NCBI GenBank assembly: GCA_025200525.1
Contig: CM045762.1
Location: forward strand, 102,760,682 to 102,824,681
Reading direction: 5' to 3'
Length of the DNA: 64,000 nucleotides
Origin: Camellia lanceoleosa
Taxonomy: Eukaryota > Streptophyta > Magnoliopsida > Ericales > Theaceae
The translations under genes and the position numbers were made by a program. Shown in pieces: positions 1-12,430 of the stretch (its first letter is position 1; every line of letters begins with the position of its first letter). The notes under the pieces were generated by a model, which had not been told where the DNA came from, ran no database searches, and worked only from the letters and a program-made list of their open reading frames with translations.

Positions 1-1358
1 CAGTATGAGGTGGAAGAGCACCCGACAGTCCACTAGTTGTGGCTTCATCTTTGCATTTGCCTACCAAAAAAGTTAATAATTCTTTTAAAGCAACTTGTAC
101 CTAGGTCAATATTTCGTTCATATGTTTTCTTCAACTCCTGGTATTCTAGACATAAGGTATCAAATTTTGAGTTTAACAGTCACCACAGTTAAGGTCGGAT
201 CTAGGTTTAGGTTGGGGTTAGGGTTAGGGTGAGGGTGAGGTGAGCCAGGCTTGTATTGGATTGGGTAAGGCTTTGGTTTGGTTTGGCTAGACTTGGGTTG
301 TGGGTTTAATGATTTGGGTCAGGTCAAACGGATATAAAGCTGATTGGGTCAGGTTGATCTAGGGTAGACACACAATCACGTAGTCTTCTCCGTGACGTCT
401 CCAACTCTTCCACCAGCAATGACTTCATTGAGGCCTTTGCGGCAATGATCGCAGAGAGTCATCGAGGGCACACTTTCAACGAGAGGTCAGAGAGGTGTTT
501 GCCGATTTCAGAGCTTGGATTCTCCAACAATAGGCTATAGCAGTGCCGACGGAATCACGATGATAAGAAGATGGGGTTGAGGCTTCATGCAACTGGTTTT
601 AGGCTTTGTGAGACTGGTTCACAATGAGAAGGGTTGTGATGGACCAGATAGTGCTCGAAAACATCAGCAATGGAACAGATGGGGGATCGAGGTATGCTCT
701 AATTTCAAAATGCTGTAGTATAGTGTAGAAAAGACAGACACTCTAGAGGCCAAATCTTAAAACATTAACAATATTATTAGTACAGAACTGCCTAATACAA
801 CAAGAGAAACCAATGGTTCATAGCTTAACAACCTTAATTAAATTAGAAAATCAAAAGCCTAATATTATTTGGAAACATAATTAAAAATATCCTAACTAAA
901 AAATAATTAAATCTTACTAAAATACTAAATAAATCAACAAATTACATTTGTGGGTCCAAAATGTCTTCAGACAATGCAATGAACCTATGGGCACACCCTA
1001 GGCTTCCAAATCCAATAATGGGCTTCCATCTAGTTAAGGGTTGCGCCATCACACACCTTAGAAAGAGTCAGTAATATCCTTTTTCCATATTCATATTGAA
1101 TCATGTCATCCTTAAGACTTTATAGTTTGTTTGCAGTTGAAGCACATTTCTAAAATTAAGTAATCAACAACATCAAAAACTCAAAGTGGGACAAAAGTTA
1201 AAGTTCACAGTAAATATATTTTATACGCCGGCACATAGAAAATGAATGAGTTAATCAGATGCTGAGAGAGATTGACAAAAATATGATGCAACTGTTATAC
1301 TAGTCAAGTGAGCACTAGCTTGTGAAGATTCATATATGACAACAAAAAACCAACTCAC
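1..1358 (-). other. Part of intron 2 of the TBC gene
   Basis: This stretch lies downstream of the second coding exon on the minus strand, after its donor site (gtgagt read on minus at 1,353-1,358). I found no next TBC exon here on the minus strand, so the intron continues past the left edge. Positions about 180-360 are G-rich on plus, with short GGGTTAGGG-like words. Positions 380-720 look like a decayed repeat or coding remnant that I cannot name. The rest is AT-rich and featureless. Confidence 0.6.
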
Positions 1359-1457
1359 CCCCAGAATAATCGACTTCAGTGCTTTCTGAAAACCAAAAAC
1401 CTTCCCATCACTGTCAAAGGTGGCCTGCCACTTGTCTGGCTTAAGCATTTTACTTAT
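1359..1457 (-). CDS. TBC (RabGAP) protein, coding exon 2
   Basis: Minus-strand exon of exactly 33 codons. It follows an acceptor ending in gtgcag and ends with GGG before a gtgagt donor. The peptide contains KPDKWQATFDSDGK and FQKALKSIILG, the signature of the segment just before and entering the TBC domain of plant Rab GTPase-activating proteins (TBC1D15/gyp1-like group). In family members the next residues begin the GVDPSIR-type helix, which must lie on an exon left of this window. TBC proteins speed up GTP hydrolysis by Rab GTPases in vesicle traffic. The catalytic Arg and Gln fingers are not in this window. The exon reads in phase 0 with the exon at 22,645-22,779. No stop or frameshift is visible, so the gene is probably functional. 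The family name rests on remembered motifs, not a search. Confidence 0.85.
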
Positions 1458-1463
1458 CTGCAC

Positions 1464-2586
1464 CGTTATAAAAAGGATATGAAAAACTAAATTTTTCTGC
1501 ATAAGCTGAAAAAATCAGTATAGTAATTCAAGAAAAAGACGAAAAAATGAAATGGAAAAGAACTAAACACCCTTCATGCAAATCAAATTGCCCAAAACAA
1601 CTCAAACATATTTCGTACTCATTTTGCAAATTACTAAAAGAAGAATCTTTAAATTTATAGAGGAAGGGGCAGAGATATGTACACCTACCTTGGAGGGGCC
1701 ATGCACCCCCTCCTCGATAACCTATCATGACTCCAGAAAGTTTCTGTGCAAGTAAAATCATGAGGTATGAGAAAATTTATTGAGTGATTGAAAGGTTTTT
1801 ATGGAAGTAAAGCTAAATTCAACATTTTGATAGTTTACCAAAAGAGTTGCGAGTGACCTAAATTTTAAGACTTTTATCTTTGCCATTTGGCATTCTAATA
1901 ATTTTGAGTCTGAAGGGAAACTTGTGAAATCTTAAGATTGGATAAATACCTTTTCATTGAGAAGCCGCTATTTTTCGTCCAACCCCAAAAACCAGAATGT
2001 TGTTCTTGGAGTGGTAAGTTGACTTTTTATTCCGTTGGAATTTCAATATCTTTATGTTTCCATCGAATTCAAAATGAGGATATTTCTTCATTTAATTATA
2101 ATATATAATGTAAACATTTAGTTAAACACTGTAGAATATAAATAAGTACAATATTGTAGCCAGCATGCAAATTGCTCAGTCAGTAAGGACTTCAGTATAA
2201 AATAGACGAAGAACTTGTGTAAAAACAGGAAAGAAGGGAAGAAAGTCTTGCTTCAAGAAGAGCAACTTGTTTTTTGAAAGTAATTTACCTTGTTTTCTTA
2301 GTTTAGACCAAGTAACTTGACATACTCTTTTAATTAAGTCTTAGAATCATGAATACTTATAGTTAATTCTTAAATTTATCTCTATCTTGATATTAACAAA
2401 TGTATTTTGTTCTAAATGCAATCTAGAGCTTTTTTTTGTTAATTAGTTACCTATCAGGCTATTAACCCATACACAAAGATTAGTTCTTGATTACCTAGCT
2501 CAATTATCTAGCTCAAATCTTAGAATCATGCTAGTTTTGAATTAGATCTCATTTTCAATCAACTTGTGCGAAAATTTCTACCTTAA
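1464..2586. other. Intronic AT-rich DNA, no feature recognised
   Basis: Minus-strand open frames here are short and lie inside the TBC intron. I see no conserved motif, terminal repeat or RNA gene. Confidence 0.5.
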
Positions 2587-3123
2587 GGGCACATTTGACT
2601 GACATATTATTTTTTATAGGATAGGATGTGAATGGGATAAATGGGATTATTGATAGGATTATGGGAATAAGTTATAACAAAGGATTAGATGGGATGAAGG
2701 ATTGGATATATGCTAGGATTATGGAGATAAGCTACACCATGGGATACGTAGATGGGATAAAGGATTGGAAGAGGGAAAGGGGTATTATGTTTGGAAAGGA
2801 TGAGATGAAGAGATAAAATTATTTTTTACTATTAGATGGAGGGAAATAATCCAGAGAGGCCTAATCCCCCTAATGCCACAAGTCCTATGCTATTTACTTA
2901 ATCACCCATTTTCACCATTTAATCCCCACTACAAATATTAAAGTTATCCGAAGTTTTAATACCGTGCTAAACAAACATTAAATTAAAAACATGTGATACC
3001 GAATGTTCTCCCCCTCTTATTCCTCTCACAATCCCACAATCAAATGGTGGACTATTTTTTCGGCAGGGCCCAACTATCCCCTCACCCCTTATCCCCCATT
3101 TATTAAAGCAATCAAACACACCC
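2587..3123. mobile_element. PIF/Harbinger-type (Tourist-like) MITE
   Basis: A 537-bp non-coding element flanked on both sides by TAA (2,584-2,586 and 3,124-3,126), the 3-bp target duplication typical of PIF/Harbinger. Its ends are imperfect inverted repeats: left gggcacatttgactgaca, right (reverse complement) gggtgtgtttgattgctt. The GGG-N4-TTTGA ends resemble Tourist-like MITEs. The left half is rich in GGGAT/GGATT words and the right half in their complements, so it can fold back along much of its length. A 62-codon open frame in the left half is repeat-driven, not a gene. Confidence 0.75.
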
Positions 3124-3255
3124 TAAGTTAAATTTAATTCTTGTTCTTGTTAATTGATAAGCAATTCATTATATATAAGTAAAGTTCATTGCATTTTTAC
3201 AAGACACCTTGAGACTTACCATTCTGGCCTAGCGTATTAATCAAAGCACCAGGTT

Positions 3256-6200
3256 TCAGATTGGACAGGTTTCTGAGACTTACCATTCGGGTGTGTTGCA
3301 GATTGGACAGGTTTCTTCATACTTTAGGATGGGAGGAGTTATTTCCGGACATTAGGCAAGAGGTCGGGCCAAGAGTTGTATCAGATCATTGTCCTGTGAT
3401 TTTTGAGAGTTGTCCTTTTAAATGGGGCCCCACCCCATTTAGGTTTGAGAATGTGGTTGGAACATCGATCGTTTAAAGAGTCCTTTAAGGATTGGTGGGA
3501 AAATTGTAGAGTCCATGGGTGGGAGGGCTTTAAGTTTATGCGAAAGCTGAGAGGGGTCAAGGATAATTTAAAAGTTTGGAAACGAGAAGTTTTTGGGGAT
3601 ATAGGTGCGGTGAAAGCGGGTTTAATTCAGGATATTGAGGAATTAGATGTGAAGGAGGGTTTATCTGGAGAGTTAAGGGATAGGCGGTCAATGCTCAAAG
3701 TGAAGAAGAGCTTGTTTTAAAGAGCTAAGTTAAAATGGGCTAGAGTGGGGATACCAATTCTAGATTTTTCATAGAGTTGCATCGGAAAGAGAAAGAAGAA
3801 TTTTATAAAAACTTGGTAGTGGATCGAGAATGAGGTTGTGTCTAAGGAGGAGCTTATTGTCAAGGAGATTTTTCATTTTATTCAACTTTATATTTGTGGA
3901 TCGTCCGGGATTGTTGGAATTGGAGGTAGTGGTGATTGGCTTGAAAGGCCTTTTGAGGAGGATGAAATAAGACAAGTGTATTTGAGTGTGAGAGATAAGG
4001 CCCAGTCGGATGGTTTTCAATGGTATTTCAAGATTGTTGGGATATCGTAAAAATGATTTCTTGAGTGTTTGGTGAGTTCTTTGAGAGTGGGAGGTTAATT
4101 TGTGTACTAATGCATCCTTTATGCCTAATTGCCAAGAAGGAGGGTCGGTCAAGATTGGGGATTTTAGACCCATTAGTCAGTTACTTCTCTCTATAAGATT
4201 TTAGCAAAGGTGCTTTCTAGGAGACTTAGAGTTGTTCTTGGGAAACTATTTCTTTGGCACAAGGTGCGTTTGTCTTGAAATCGGATATTGGATGTAGTCT
4301 TAGTGGCTAATGAGGTTGTGGAGGAGTATAGGGGGCTTCGTAAGGAGGGTGTTGTATTCAAGGTAGACTTCGAGAAGGCATATGATCATGTTGATTGGGG
4401 CTTTGTGGATTTTGTTTTGGAAAAAAAGGGGTTTGGAGTTAGGTGGAGAAAGTGGATTTGGGGGTGTTTGTCGTCATGCAATTTGTCGGTCATTGTGAAC
4501 GGTAAAGCTGGGGATTCTTTTCTAGCATCTAGGGTTCTAAGACAAGGCGATCCTTTATCACCATTTTTGTTTATTTTGGTTGCTGATGTGTTGGGTAGGA
4601 TTATTGATTTAGCTAAGGATAAGGGTGTCATTGAGGGGTTTGTGGTGGGAAGGGATAGGATTTAAGTTACTCATTTACAATTTGCGGACGACACGATATT
4701 CTTTTCATCAAAGGAGGAAAATAATGTGGGGTGCTTAATTCTCGCAAATTTTGAAATCGCCTTAAGGTCAATCTTAGCAAGAAGCGTTGTGAGCAATGGT
4801 ATTAATTTGGATGATAGTTATGTGCGTAGGGTAGCGGATTTATTGGGTTGTTCTATTGAGTCCTTTCCTATCAAATACTTAGGGCTTCCATTAGGTGGGG
4901 ATCCTAGATTGGCATCCTTTTGGGAACCTGTTCTTGTCAAAATTGGGGAAAGATTGGAGGGTTGGAAGCGAGTTTTGATGTCTAAGGGGAGATATATTTT
5001 GGTACAATGATCTGTTCCTATCTATTTCTTATCCATTTTCAAAATCCCGATTAGCATTGCGAGGAAAATTGAGAAATTGATGCGAGACTTTCTTTGGGAA
5101 GGGTGTGAGGAGGGTAGAGGGGTTCATTTGGTTAGATGGGATACGGTTTCACTTCCCAAGGAAAAGGGTGGATTAGCTATTGGAAACATCGTTGCTAGGA
5201 ATATTGCTCTTTTGGGTAAGTGGTTGTGGAGATTTCCGATTGAAAGTGATTCGCTATGGTGTTCAGTTATTAAAAGCAAGTATGGAGTTCAATCCAATGG
5301 TAGAGATTCTAATGTGGTTAATAGAGGCAATTGTCGTTCACCGTGGAAATCCATTTCTCGTTTGTATCCTCTTGTGTCTAACTACTTTTCGTTGAGAGTG
5401 GGGAATGGGGTGAACATTCGCTTTTGGGAGGATGTTTGGCTAGGGGATATCTCGTTTCATACAGCTTTTCCTCTTCTATATCGGTTGGTCCGGTCTTCAA
5501 ATGTTTCGATAGCGTCGGTGGCGTGCTCTCCTTTGGCACCCATCTCTTGGAATTTTGATTTTGTTAGAAATTTGAATGATAGGGAGGCGGGGGAGTTGGC
5601 ATCCTTGTTGGTAGTGCTTGAGGGGGTTTCTCTTTCTTCATCTTGTGATTTTAGGGTGTGGAATCTGGGTTCTTCAGGTGTCTTTTCATGTAAATCTTTC
5701 TTCGATAAGCTCATTGATAATCCTTCTATTTCCTTGTTTCCTTACCATAAGAAAATTTGGAAGGTGGCTGTCCCTCATAAAGTGAAGTTCTTCATGTGGT
5801 CTTTGACTCAAAAGGGTGTATCAACTAATGACATTATTCAGAGGAGAAGGCCTTATTACTCTCTTTGTCCTCAATGGTGTGTGATGTGCAAGAGGAATTT
5901 GGAGGAAGCGGATCATCTATTTCTTCATTGCCCGGTGGCTAGGGTATTATGGCAGCGGTTATTCAGCTTATGTGATGAAGCGAGGTTGCTCATGCTTCTT
6001 ACTCGGTTTATAGGGTTCGGGAGATCTAAGAGAGCCAAAACAATGTGGGCATGTATTATTTTTGCTATTTTTTGGGCTCTATGGTTGGAGAGAAATGCTA
6101 GAATCTTTGATGAGAAGGAAGCAAGCGTAGAGGCTTTGTGGGAGAGGGTGAATTTTTTGGCGTCTTTTTGGGCATTTGTATCTCCTCCTTTTAAAGGAGT

Positions 6201-6376
6201 TCCCTTGTTTTTGATTTCTAGGGATTGGGCCGGTGTTTGCCGTCCCTAGGGCTTTGACTTTTTTGTTTTTGTTTCACTTTTGTTTCTTTCTTTCCTTGTA
6301 TGAGGACTTCTTGTCCTCTTTCTCTTTTCTTTTTTAATAAAATTTTGTTGTTGCTCTTTCAAAAAAAAAAAAAAAA
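3256..6376 (+). mobile_element. 5'-truncated plant LINE (L1-type)
   Basis: Non-LTR element flanked by a 13-bp target duplication aaagcaccaggtt (3,243-3,255 and 6,374-6,386; its first As merge with the tail). It starts inside the endonuclease coding region, so ORF1 and most of the endonuclease are missing. It ends with an AATAAA signal near 6,336 and an A-tail of about 16 bases. It lies antisense to the TBC gene within the large intron. The clear TSD and A-tail indicate fairly recent target-primed insertion, yet ORF2 carries several stops and shifts. Confidence 0.92.
3299..6249 (+). pseudogene. LINE ORF2 relic: endonuclease end, reverse transcriptase, zf-RVT
   Basis: Order along plus: C-terminal endonuclease (RLDRFLHT...SDHCPVIFE, about 3,300-3,420), then a shift to the frame used for the rest; linker 3,403-4,050 with stops; reverse transcriptase about 4,050-5,010. 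RT motifs seen: FKVDFEKAYDHVDW (about 4,360-4,400), LRQGDPLSPFLF (about 4,530-4,575) and the catalytic FADDTIFF box (4,681-4,704). A long open tail (5,077-6,249) carries the zf-RVT region with CVMC...DHLFLHC near 5,880-5,930. Known role: nicking, cDNA synthesis and insertion of the LINE RNA. In-frame stops, for example at 3,718, 4,048, 4,663 and 5,008, make it inactive. Confidence 0.9.
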
Positions 6377-6499
6377 GCACCAGGTTGAGGCTCACTAAAG
6401 GATTCACTCTCACTGGGTACCCTCTAGTCCCTCTCTCTGACTGCGAATAAGAACAAGAAATATCATAACTGAAACCAAGAGAAGAAGAAGCCTAAACCC

Positions 6500-9345
6500 C
6501 ATCTCCTCTATTAGAAGAATTTAAAATGCAAGTTTGATGCCTCAAAAGCAAAGAAACAATCATGGTATGTTGCTCAGTGGAGTCATTGGAAACACCAAAC
6601 TCTTCTAGAGAGACTACATCAAACACCTTGCTAACTCAGTGCATCCCTTGTAGATCATTGGGGTGGAGTCCTCTTCATGAAACAAAACATTCAAATCCTA
6701 ATCTGGGTCTTCATCATCCTCTTCCTATTCCTTTTCCTGACAATCTAGATCAGATTCCGATTATGAACTCTCATATGAACTCTTCCATAGCATGCAAAAC
6801 CTCCTCAGGATCGAAATGCCCACTCTCCATTTCTAAAAATCAATCTTCCAACACCTCCATTATCACCTAGATTTTTGGCCCCCCCTTCACATTTTTACTT
6901 GCATATACCTTTCTTTCCTTTTAACACTCGTTTTGAAGAAGCTCCATTTGGCTCTATCGACAACATCTGTCAATCCAAGATGAATTTCCACCATATTTAG
7001 ACTCTCTCCCAAATTTGGGTCTCACCAGACCTACATACTAGGCCTTATCTTCAACGAGCACAACTTGTGTTTCGCTATGAGGGTTATTACCATCGGTCAC
7101 TCTAGTGCCATTGTGAATCTCCCTTCGTAAACCTAGCATCATCTACCTCCTGATTTTCTGAAGGGCGAAGCTCCTGACATGACCTCTAGATCATCGACTG
7201 AGAAGCCCTAGCCTGAGGATACTTAAAACCCAATCCTTCCTTTGACCTGCCTCTTCCTTGTGACTTGTACCTTGTCCAAATCGCTCCAACCTACCTGAAC
7301 TTGCCCCTATGCTTAGACCCAGTTCACTTTGTGCTCTTTATAGACCCTGAGAATGGGCCTTAGGATGATTCTAGGCCTAGGTAATCCATAGGCCCCTTTT
7401 CTCATTAAATTCCATTTGCCCAAAGTTTGGGTCCAAATTGTAATGAATTTACCTTAGTTCGTAAGATGGGTCCTCTACATGGACTTAGGCTATATCTCTC
7501 TTTTCCTTAAATGCCACTTGCCCTGTTAAACTTACTATGGTTAACATACCTTGAGCCAATTTATGCGTCCCTTCCTATTCCAAATGTTCCTTGGAACAAT
7601 GGAAATTCATTTGCCACCTGTCTCCACTCCCTCCATGTGTTTTTGTCCCCCTTCCATCCTCATCGATCAAGGTCCCGACGATTAAACTTCCTGTGCTCGG
7701 ATGCTAGAAACTCCATTTTCGACCACCTTCAAAAGATTTTGGATTGGTCTTGAGGCAGCCTTTAAGCATACCTGCACAACAACATAATCTCCGTTGATCC
7801 CTTCATTACCCCCGGAAGGAAACCATAATCAAAGCCCTTCACTTTCAGTCTTGCTTCGAATAGGTCCTCAAAATTTTGTCTTTTCATCAGCTTCAATTAA
7901 TTTTGAACCAATTTTTTTTCGGAAAACTCTCGTTCCAATAAAAAAAAAAAGAAGTTAAATCACACACTGCTATCCAACCTCCGTGTATGAAGGAACAACA
8001 TTTGGATGTCTCTGCAACTTTTTCAACCAACTCTCTAATCTCACAGCAACTCCTTCAAGAAAGTTCATCCCCTAGCTTCCGAAGAACTTTACATTTTCCT
8101 TACTCTCATAGAAAAACAAGGCTCTATTGATATGAAATGACTGAAGAATGAAAATCCACGAAATTCATTATTTAATGCCTATCCAATTTGTGCCCAGCTA
8201 ATGAAGAAATCAATCCTGACAGATACTCCATTTCCAGCTTATGACATTCCATTATTGATGATGTAGCTTTAAATAAATTAGCAAACAACATTACTTGGTT
8301 TACCTCTGTTAATTGTGGTGTCCTGTCTCTCTGTACTGCTACTTTTAACAGGAATCTCTTTCATGACCTTTCCATGAGAATCCCTGTACAATACCTGTCC
8401 CAGCAGTTTTTCCATTTTCAACCATCCATGCCCTTTAATCCTAGTCGAAAAAACAATATTGTTTTTCTTAGACTTAGCTACCCATTTAAAGATCTCCACA
8501 AAATCCCCATTTCTGTTTGAAAGTCTCTGAGCATAGAAAATTGTTGAGTTATTTCTGTACTTCCTGAAGAAAGGGTCATCTTTGAAGCTCTTCCCAACCT
8601 CTCTCAAAGCTTGTATCATCCAATATACTCCCCCCAAATCAATCAACATTGAATAACAATGACATCTATTTCTCTCAATAACTATGAAGCACCGACACTT
8701 CAAAACTAGTGCCATATCCGTATCGGTCACGCGGACCTGGCGGGGACACCTATGGGATACGCCACATGGCGTGCTCCCTTATTTGATTAATTTTTTTTCA
8801 GGGGACACGTTGGTAACACTTCAGAGACACACAAAGGATATGCCAACTTGTCTCTTCTCCCCATTTTCTTTACGGCTTTTGATGAATGTTGAGTGTTTAT
8901 TATTTTTTTCTTAAATTTAAATACTTAATAGATCATCCATAAAAAAAAAACTATAAACTGTAAATGTTAATTTAAAAGTGTGTTTTTTTTTTTTAAATAT
9001 AGAATTAGAGTTAGTTTTTATTAATATTGATTGTTTGTGGATGTAATATTAACCTAGATAGCAAATATATGAGAACATATTTTATTACTGTGTCCCCGCC
9101 ATGTCCGTGTTCCCATTTTTTTGAAATCGCCGTGTCCCGTGTCCGCATCCATATCCATATCTATGTCCATTCTTCTTAGCTCAATAATCTCCACTAGCTT
9201 TCCTCATGACTCTTTGTCAATTTGAATGACGAAAATCTTATCTTCTACTTTCATCACAACCATGTGCTCCTTGTAAGCTCTACTTCTCCGAATAAGGTCC
9301 ATTTTGATTGTACAAACTAGGAATCTTTGATTCTAGGGGAAGTTA
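6500..9345 (-). pseudogene. Decayed LINE ORF1-like coding relic
   Basis: The clearest part is minus 8,278-8,673, continuing at 9,188-9,345 once the inserted MITE is ignored. It encodes a stretch like the N-terminal RNA-binding-type region of plant LINE ORF1 proteins (DLIRRSRAYKEHM, then DLGGVYWMIQALREV, then SNRNGDFVEIFKWV). One in-frame stop lies upstream of the MITE. Further along minus (about 8,000-6,500), fragments such as DYLGLES, RSKEGLGFKYPQARASQS and VLEDWFLEMESGHFDPEEV suggest the same open frame, now broken many times. It is older than the neighbouring LINE and in opposite orientation, so not part of it. ORF1 identity is from remembered similarity and is moderate at best. Confidence 0.45.
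8682..9179. mobile_element. hAT-type MITE (8-bp TSD)
   Basis: A 498-bp element with an exact 8-bp duplication ctcaataa (8,674-8,681 and 9,180-9,187). Imperfect terminal inverted repeats: left ctatgaagcaccgacac, right (reverse complement) ctaagaagaatggacat. Inner copies of ggcggggacac occur on opposite strands at about 8,742 and 9,090. The middle is AT-rich and non-coding. Eight-base TSDs are typical of hAT elements. It splits the ORF1-like relic. Confidence 0.8.
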
Positions 9346-10588
9346 TCAGGTAGTGAAGACGAATTCACTTGGGATGTATACCTGACTAATGCCCCACTAA
9401 TTGTACTGTTATTAACCGCACTAGTGGAGCTGGCAGCATGATACCTTTGCATTTCTCCCAACTAATTCCAGTATACTGCCTCCCAACATTGACTATAAGA
9501 TGCTATGCAAGTCAAATGCAATGGTAGAATTCATTTGTCTACACTGATAGTTCTTCTGCCAATCATAACCAAGCATGCCACAACCCTAGACCTCTCATAT
9601 AGTTTCCCTATGGCCTGACCTCAAAAATCAAGAACCGAAATGAGATTGAATCCGCTGAAGTTGGAAAGAGTTTACGAGACTTGAAACGGCTCAAAACGAA
9701 ACTTTTCTAGCAGAAAGAAAAACTAGGGTTTTGTGAGGTGAAGTACAAACTTTCATGGAAAATGATAGAAAATTGATGTTTGAAAAGAAATGTCGTCTCC
9801 TCAACAGATTAGGGATTCAACAACAAAGTGAATCATGTATAGAAATACATATAGACATAGAGAGAAAGTTAGAAAGAAAGCGAGAGGGGAGGGCTCTCGA
9901 GGGGTTTAACTCATTAGTTGTTTGCTTCAGCTGCTTGAAATACTCATCTTTTCTTTCAAGTCAATTGCAGACTTTAAGGTAGATAGTAGCTTTCCTATGA
10001 AACATTCATGGGAAGACAACTGTCCGCACCATATTCATTGATTCTACGGACCACGTAATGTGTGTCTATGACCAACCTACCATTGCACCCCTTGAGCATC
10101 TACCAAACAAGCGGTTACATTGCATGCTTGTAGCTCCTATGGCCGATAACTCCAAGATTCCGCACTGCTTTGCAAGTAAAGTGTGACTTAGTGAACTATT
10201 AGCCAAATGATGAGAGAATCTTCAAATACAGAGAAATAAGTCAACATAAGTGGCCTATTTAAAATGTTCACAATCATTGGCCCTTTGGCACTTTGACAGA
10301 ATAGTGTTTTGTTTTATTAAAAGGGTATGAGAATGATTTTATGACATAGGAAACATTCACACAAGCATGCACAATCTATTTTAGACAGAGACATTTTGAA
10401 AAGTGTGCTTAATACCTTTTGATTTCTAAAATTATACTTGATTGTAGAAATAAATTGTTCATAAGAAGGATTCTTGTTAAGAGGTCTAGTGCCTGCAAAG
10501 CTAGGGGTTGTATCACTATTTGAAGATAGTGGAGAAATTCTCAAGGAAGATACTTAGGGAGTGGATGTAGCTTGGGTTAAGCCGAATC
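9346..10588. other. Intronic DNA, no gene recognised
   Basis: Only short open frames (for example 75 codons on plus at 9,755 and on minus at 10,544), with low-complexity or composition-driven translations. No terminal repeats or conserved motifs were found. Confidence 0.5.
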
Positions 10589-11914
10589 TGTTAAATATAG
10601 AAATTAAAGTATATAAAATCTTTTTATTTTTAGTATTATTTATATAATCTGTGATTGTGTCAATCATTAACTTAGTATTGTTTCTTTATTTATATCGTTT
10701 CCTAAATTGTTTAATGAATTTATTATATATACATGGCATCAACCTCATTTATGGGTAAGTCAAATAATTATTTTCATTCTTTTTGGTATCAGAGCTATAT
10801 TAAGTACCTAGTAATTTTGCTTCACCGACGGGTGGCAGCCTTGCCTTGGCCACCGCCGGACCTCAATCCATTCCACTGCCACATTTTCTTTCAGTATCAC
10901 TTTGTGGTGATCTCTTCCTCTATCCACTAGTTTATTCCTATCCCAAATATCTCTATCATATTTTTTTTTACTCGCAATCTATTTTTTTGTGTCTTTCTAT
11001 TCCACTTTGTCTTTCCCTCTTCAAATCTATTTGAGTTTGAGGGGAGTATTATACCTGGTGAGCATGGTGTAATATCATGTAAACCACCTAAGCCGCCTCC
11101 CCTGGTGCACTTTCTAATAAGCCACCCCTTGGCACACTCAGTCATCTATTGTCATCATCGTTTAACACCACGCCACAAGTTATGTGTGTACCACATTTGC
11201 TGGTTCAACATCCAGTTAGTCTCTACGAAGGTCCGACATGACCCCTTAAACTGTCCTGACATTGATTCCGGTTAGTTCTTACAACGTTCCGGCATGACCC
11301 CGTAAACTGTCTTGATATTGATTCCGGTCACTTCCTACAACAGACAGAAATAACCCTTTTAAACTGTCCCGATATTGATTCAAGTCAGTTTCTTCTAAAG
11401 CAGTTCAGTCCCTATTTGTAAACTGTCCCGACATTGATTCCAGTCAGTTCCTACAACGGTCCGACATAACTCCTTTAAACTATTCCGACATTGATTCCGG
11501 TCAGTTTTTTTTAGGGCAGTTCAATCCCTGTTTTTTTTTCCCTTTTTAGGGTGTGGTGTTGATATATTAAGCACTTTTTTGGCCTTTTTTATTTAGTGGA
11601 CTACCAGATTTGTTCGGTAGCATTTATTTGGACTAACCATTGAGTTTTTTCCAACTTCTTCCAGTCATCCATTGGCAAGCTACGATTGTTGAATATCTTC
11701 ACACTAGCTTGAGGTTAAGTGTTGAATAAAAATTAGAATACATAGAATCTTTTTATTTTTAGTATTATGTATATAATCTGTAATTGTGTCAATCACTGAT
11801 TTAGTATTGTTTCTTTATTTATATCGTTTCCTAAATTGTATCATGAATTTATTATATATATACATGGCCTCTACCTCATTCACGGGTAAGCCAAATAATT
11901 CTTTTCATTCTTTT
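10589..11914 (+). mobile_element. TRIM-like short LTR retrotransposon (TRIM1)
   Basis: Two direct repeats of about 195 bp (10,589-10,783 and 11,720-11,914) both start TGTT(A/G)AAT and end in ttcattctttt. The left copy is followed directly by tggtatcagagc, the classic primer binding site for initiator methionine tRNA. The internal region of about 940 bp has no coding capacity. Possible 5-bp target copies are gaatc (10,584-10,588) and gaacc (11,915-11,919), one mismatch. Size, PBS and lack of ORFs fit a terminal-repeat retrotransposon in miniature that relies on a copia-type partner. Confidence 0.75.
11215..11535 (+). repeat. Tandem repeat of about 57-60 bp inside TRIM1
   Basis: About five imperfect units share the words aaactgtccYgaYattgattc, cagtYctacaa and cggtccgacat. 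The last ends in a T-run near 11,530. No coding role is visible. Confidence 0.8.
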
Positions 11915-12167
11915 GAACCGCTATAACTTGTGGTGTTGATATCTCTTCTCCTTTCTCTTATCTTTGCTCATATTTTCCTGTGTGATTGTTTACATTGCTT
12001 ATTTATTAGTTTTCGTTTGATTGCTTAAGTTTTATATCTCTATTTTAATGCTAAGTAAGCTCAAACTGCATTAGTTTTCATAATTGCTTAAATATTTTGA
12101 AAAACCCAATTCACCCCCCCTTAAGTTGTCATTATTGGGATAACAGTTAGTTTTATTATTTGTTTCA

Positions 12168-12359
12168 AGATTAATTACACCAAGACCCCCTCAATTATTA
12201 GTGAATTTCACCTTCCCCCCCATCTATGAACCTGTTCATAGGTTCAACAATAAAAATGTATGGGTTATTTTATAGCGGAAGGTATAAAAATGTATGGGGT
12301 CATAAATGAGGTAAGTTTATATTTGCTAATAGTTGAGAGCGTCTTGGTGTACTTAACCC
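12168..12359. mobile_element. Small MITE with about 45-bp terminal inverted repeats
   Basis: Left end attaattacaccaagacccc and right end (reverse complement) gttaagtacaccaagacgct, followed on both sides by ctcaaYtattag. The 192-bp unit folds into a long hairpin and has no ORF. Target duplication is not clear. Superfamily not assigned. Confidence 0.7.
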
Positions 12360-12430
12360 TTTTTTAATTGTATATGCATTTTAGCAAGCACGGTAGAAAA
12401 ATAAGCTTTGCAAAATTTAAAAACAAGTAC

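Noticed and set aside
205..240. Telomere-like gggttaggg words
   Set aside because: Only two or three degenerate units without the plant TTTAGGG period; just a G-rich stretch.
6562..6870. 102-codon plus-strand ORF
   Set aside because: Shadow of the minus-strand relic, whose complement reads as acidic coding-like sequence (VLEDWFLEMES...).
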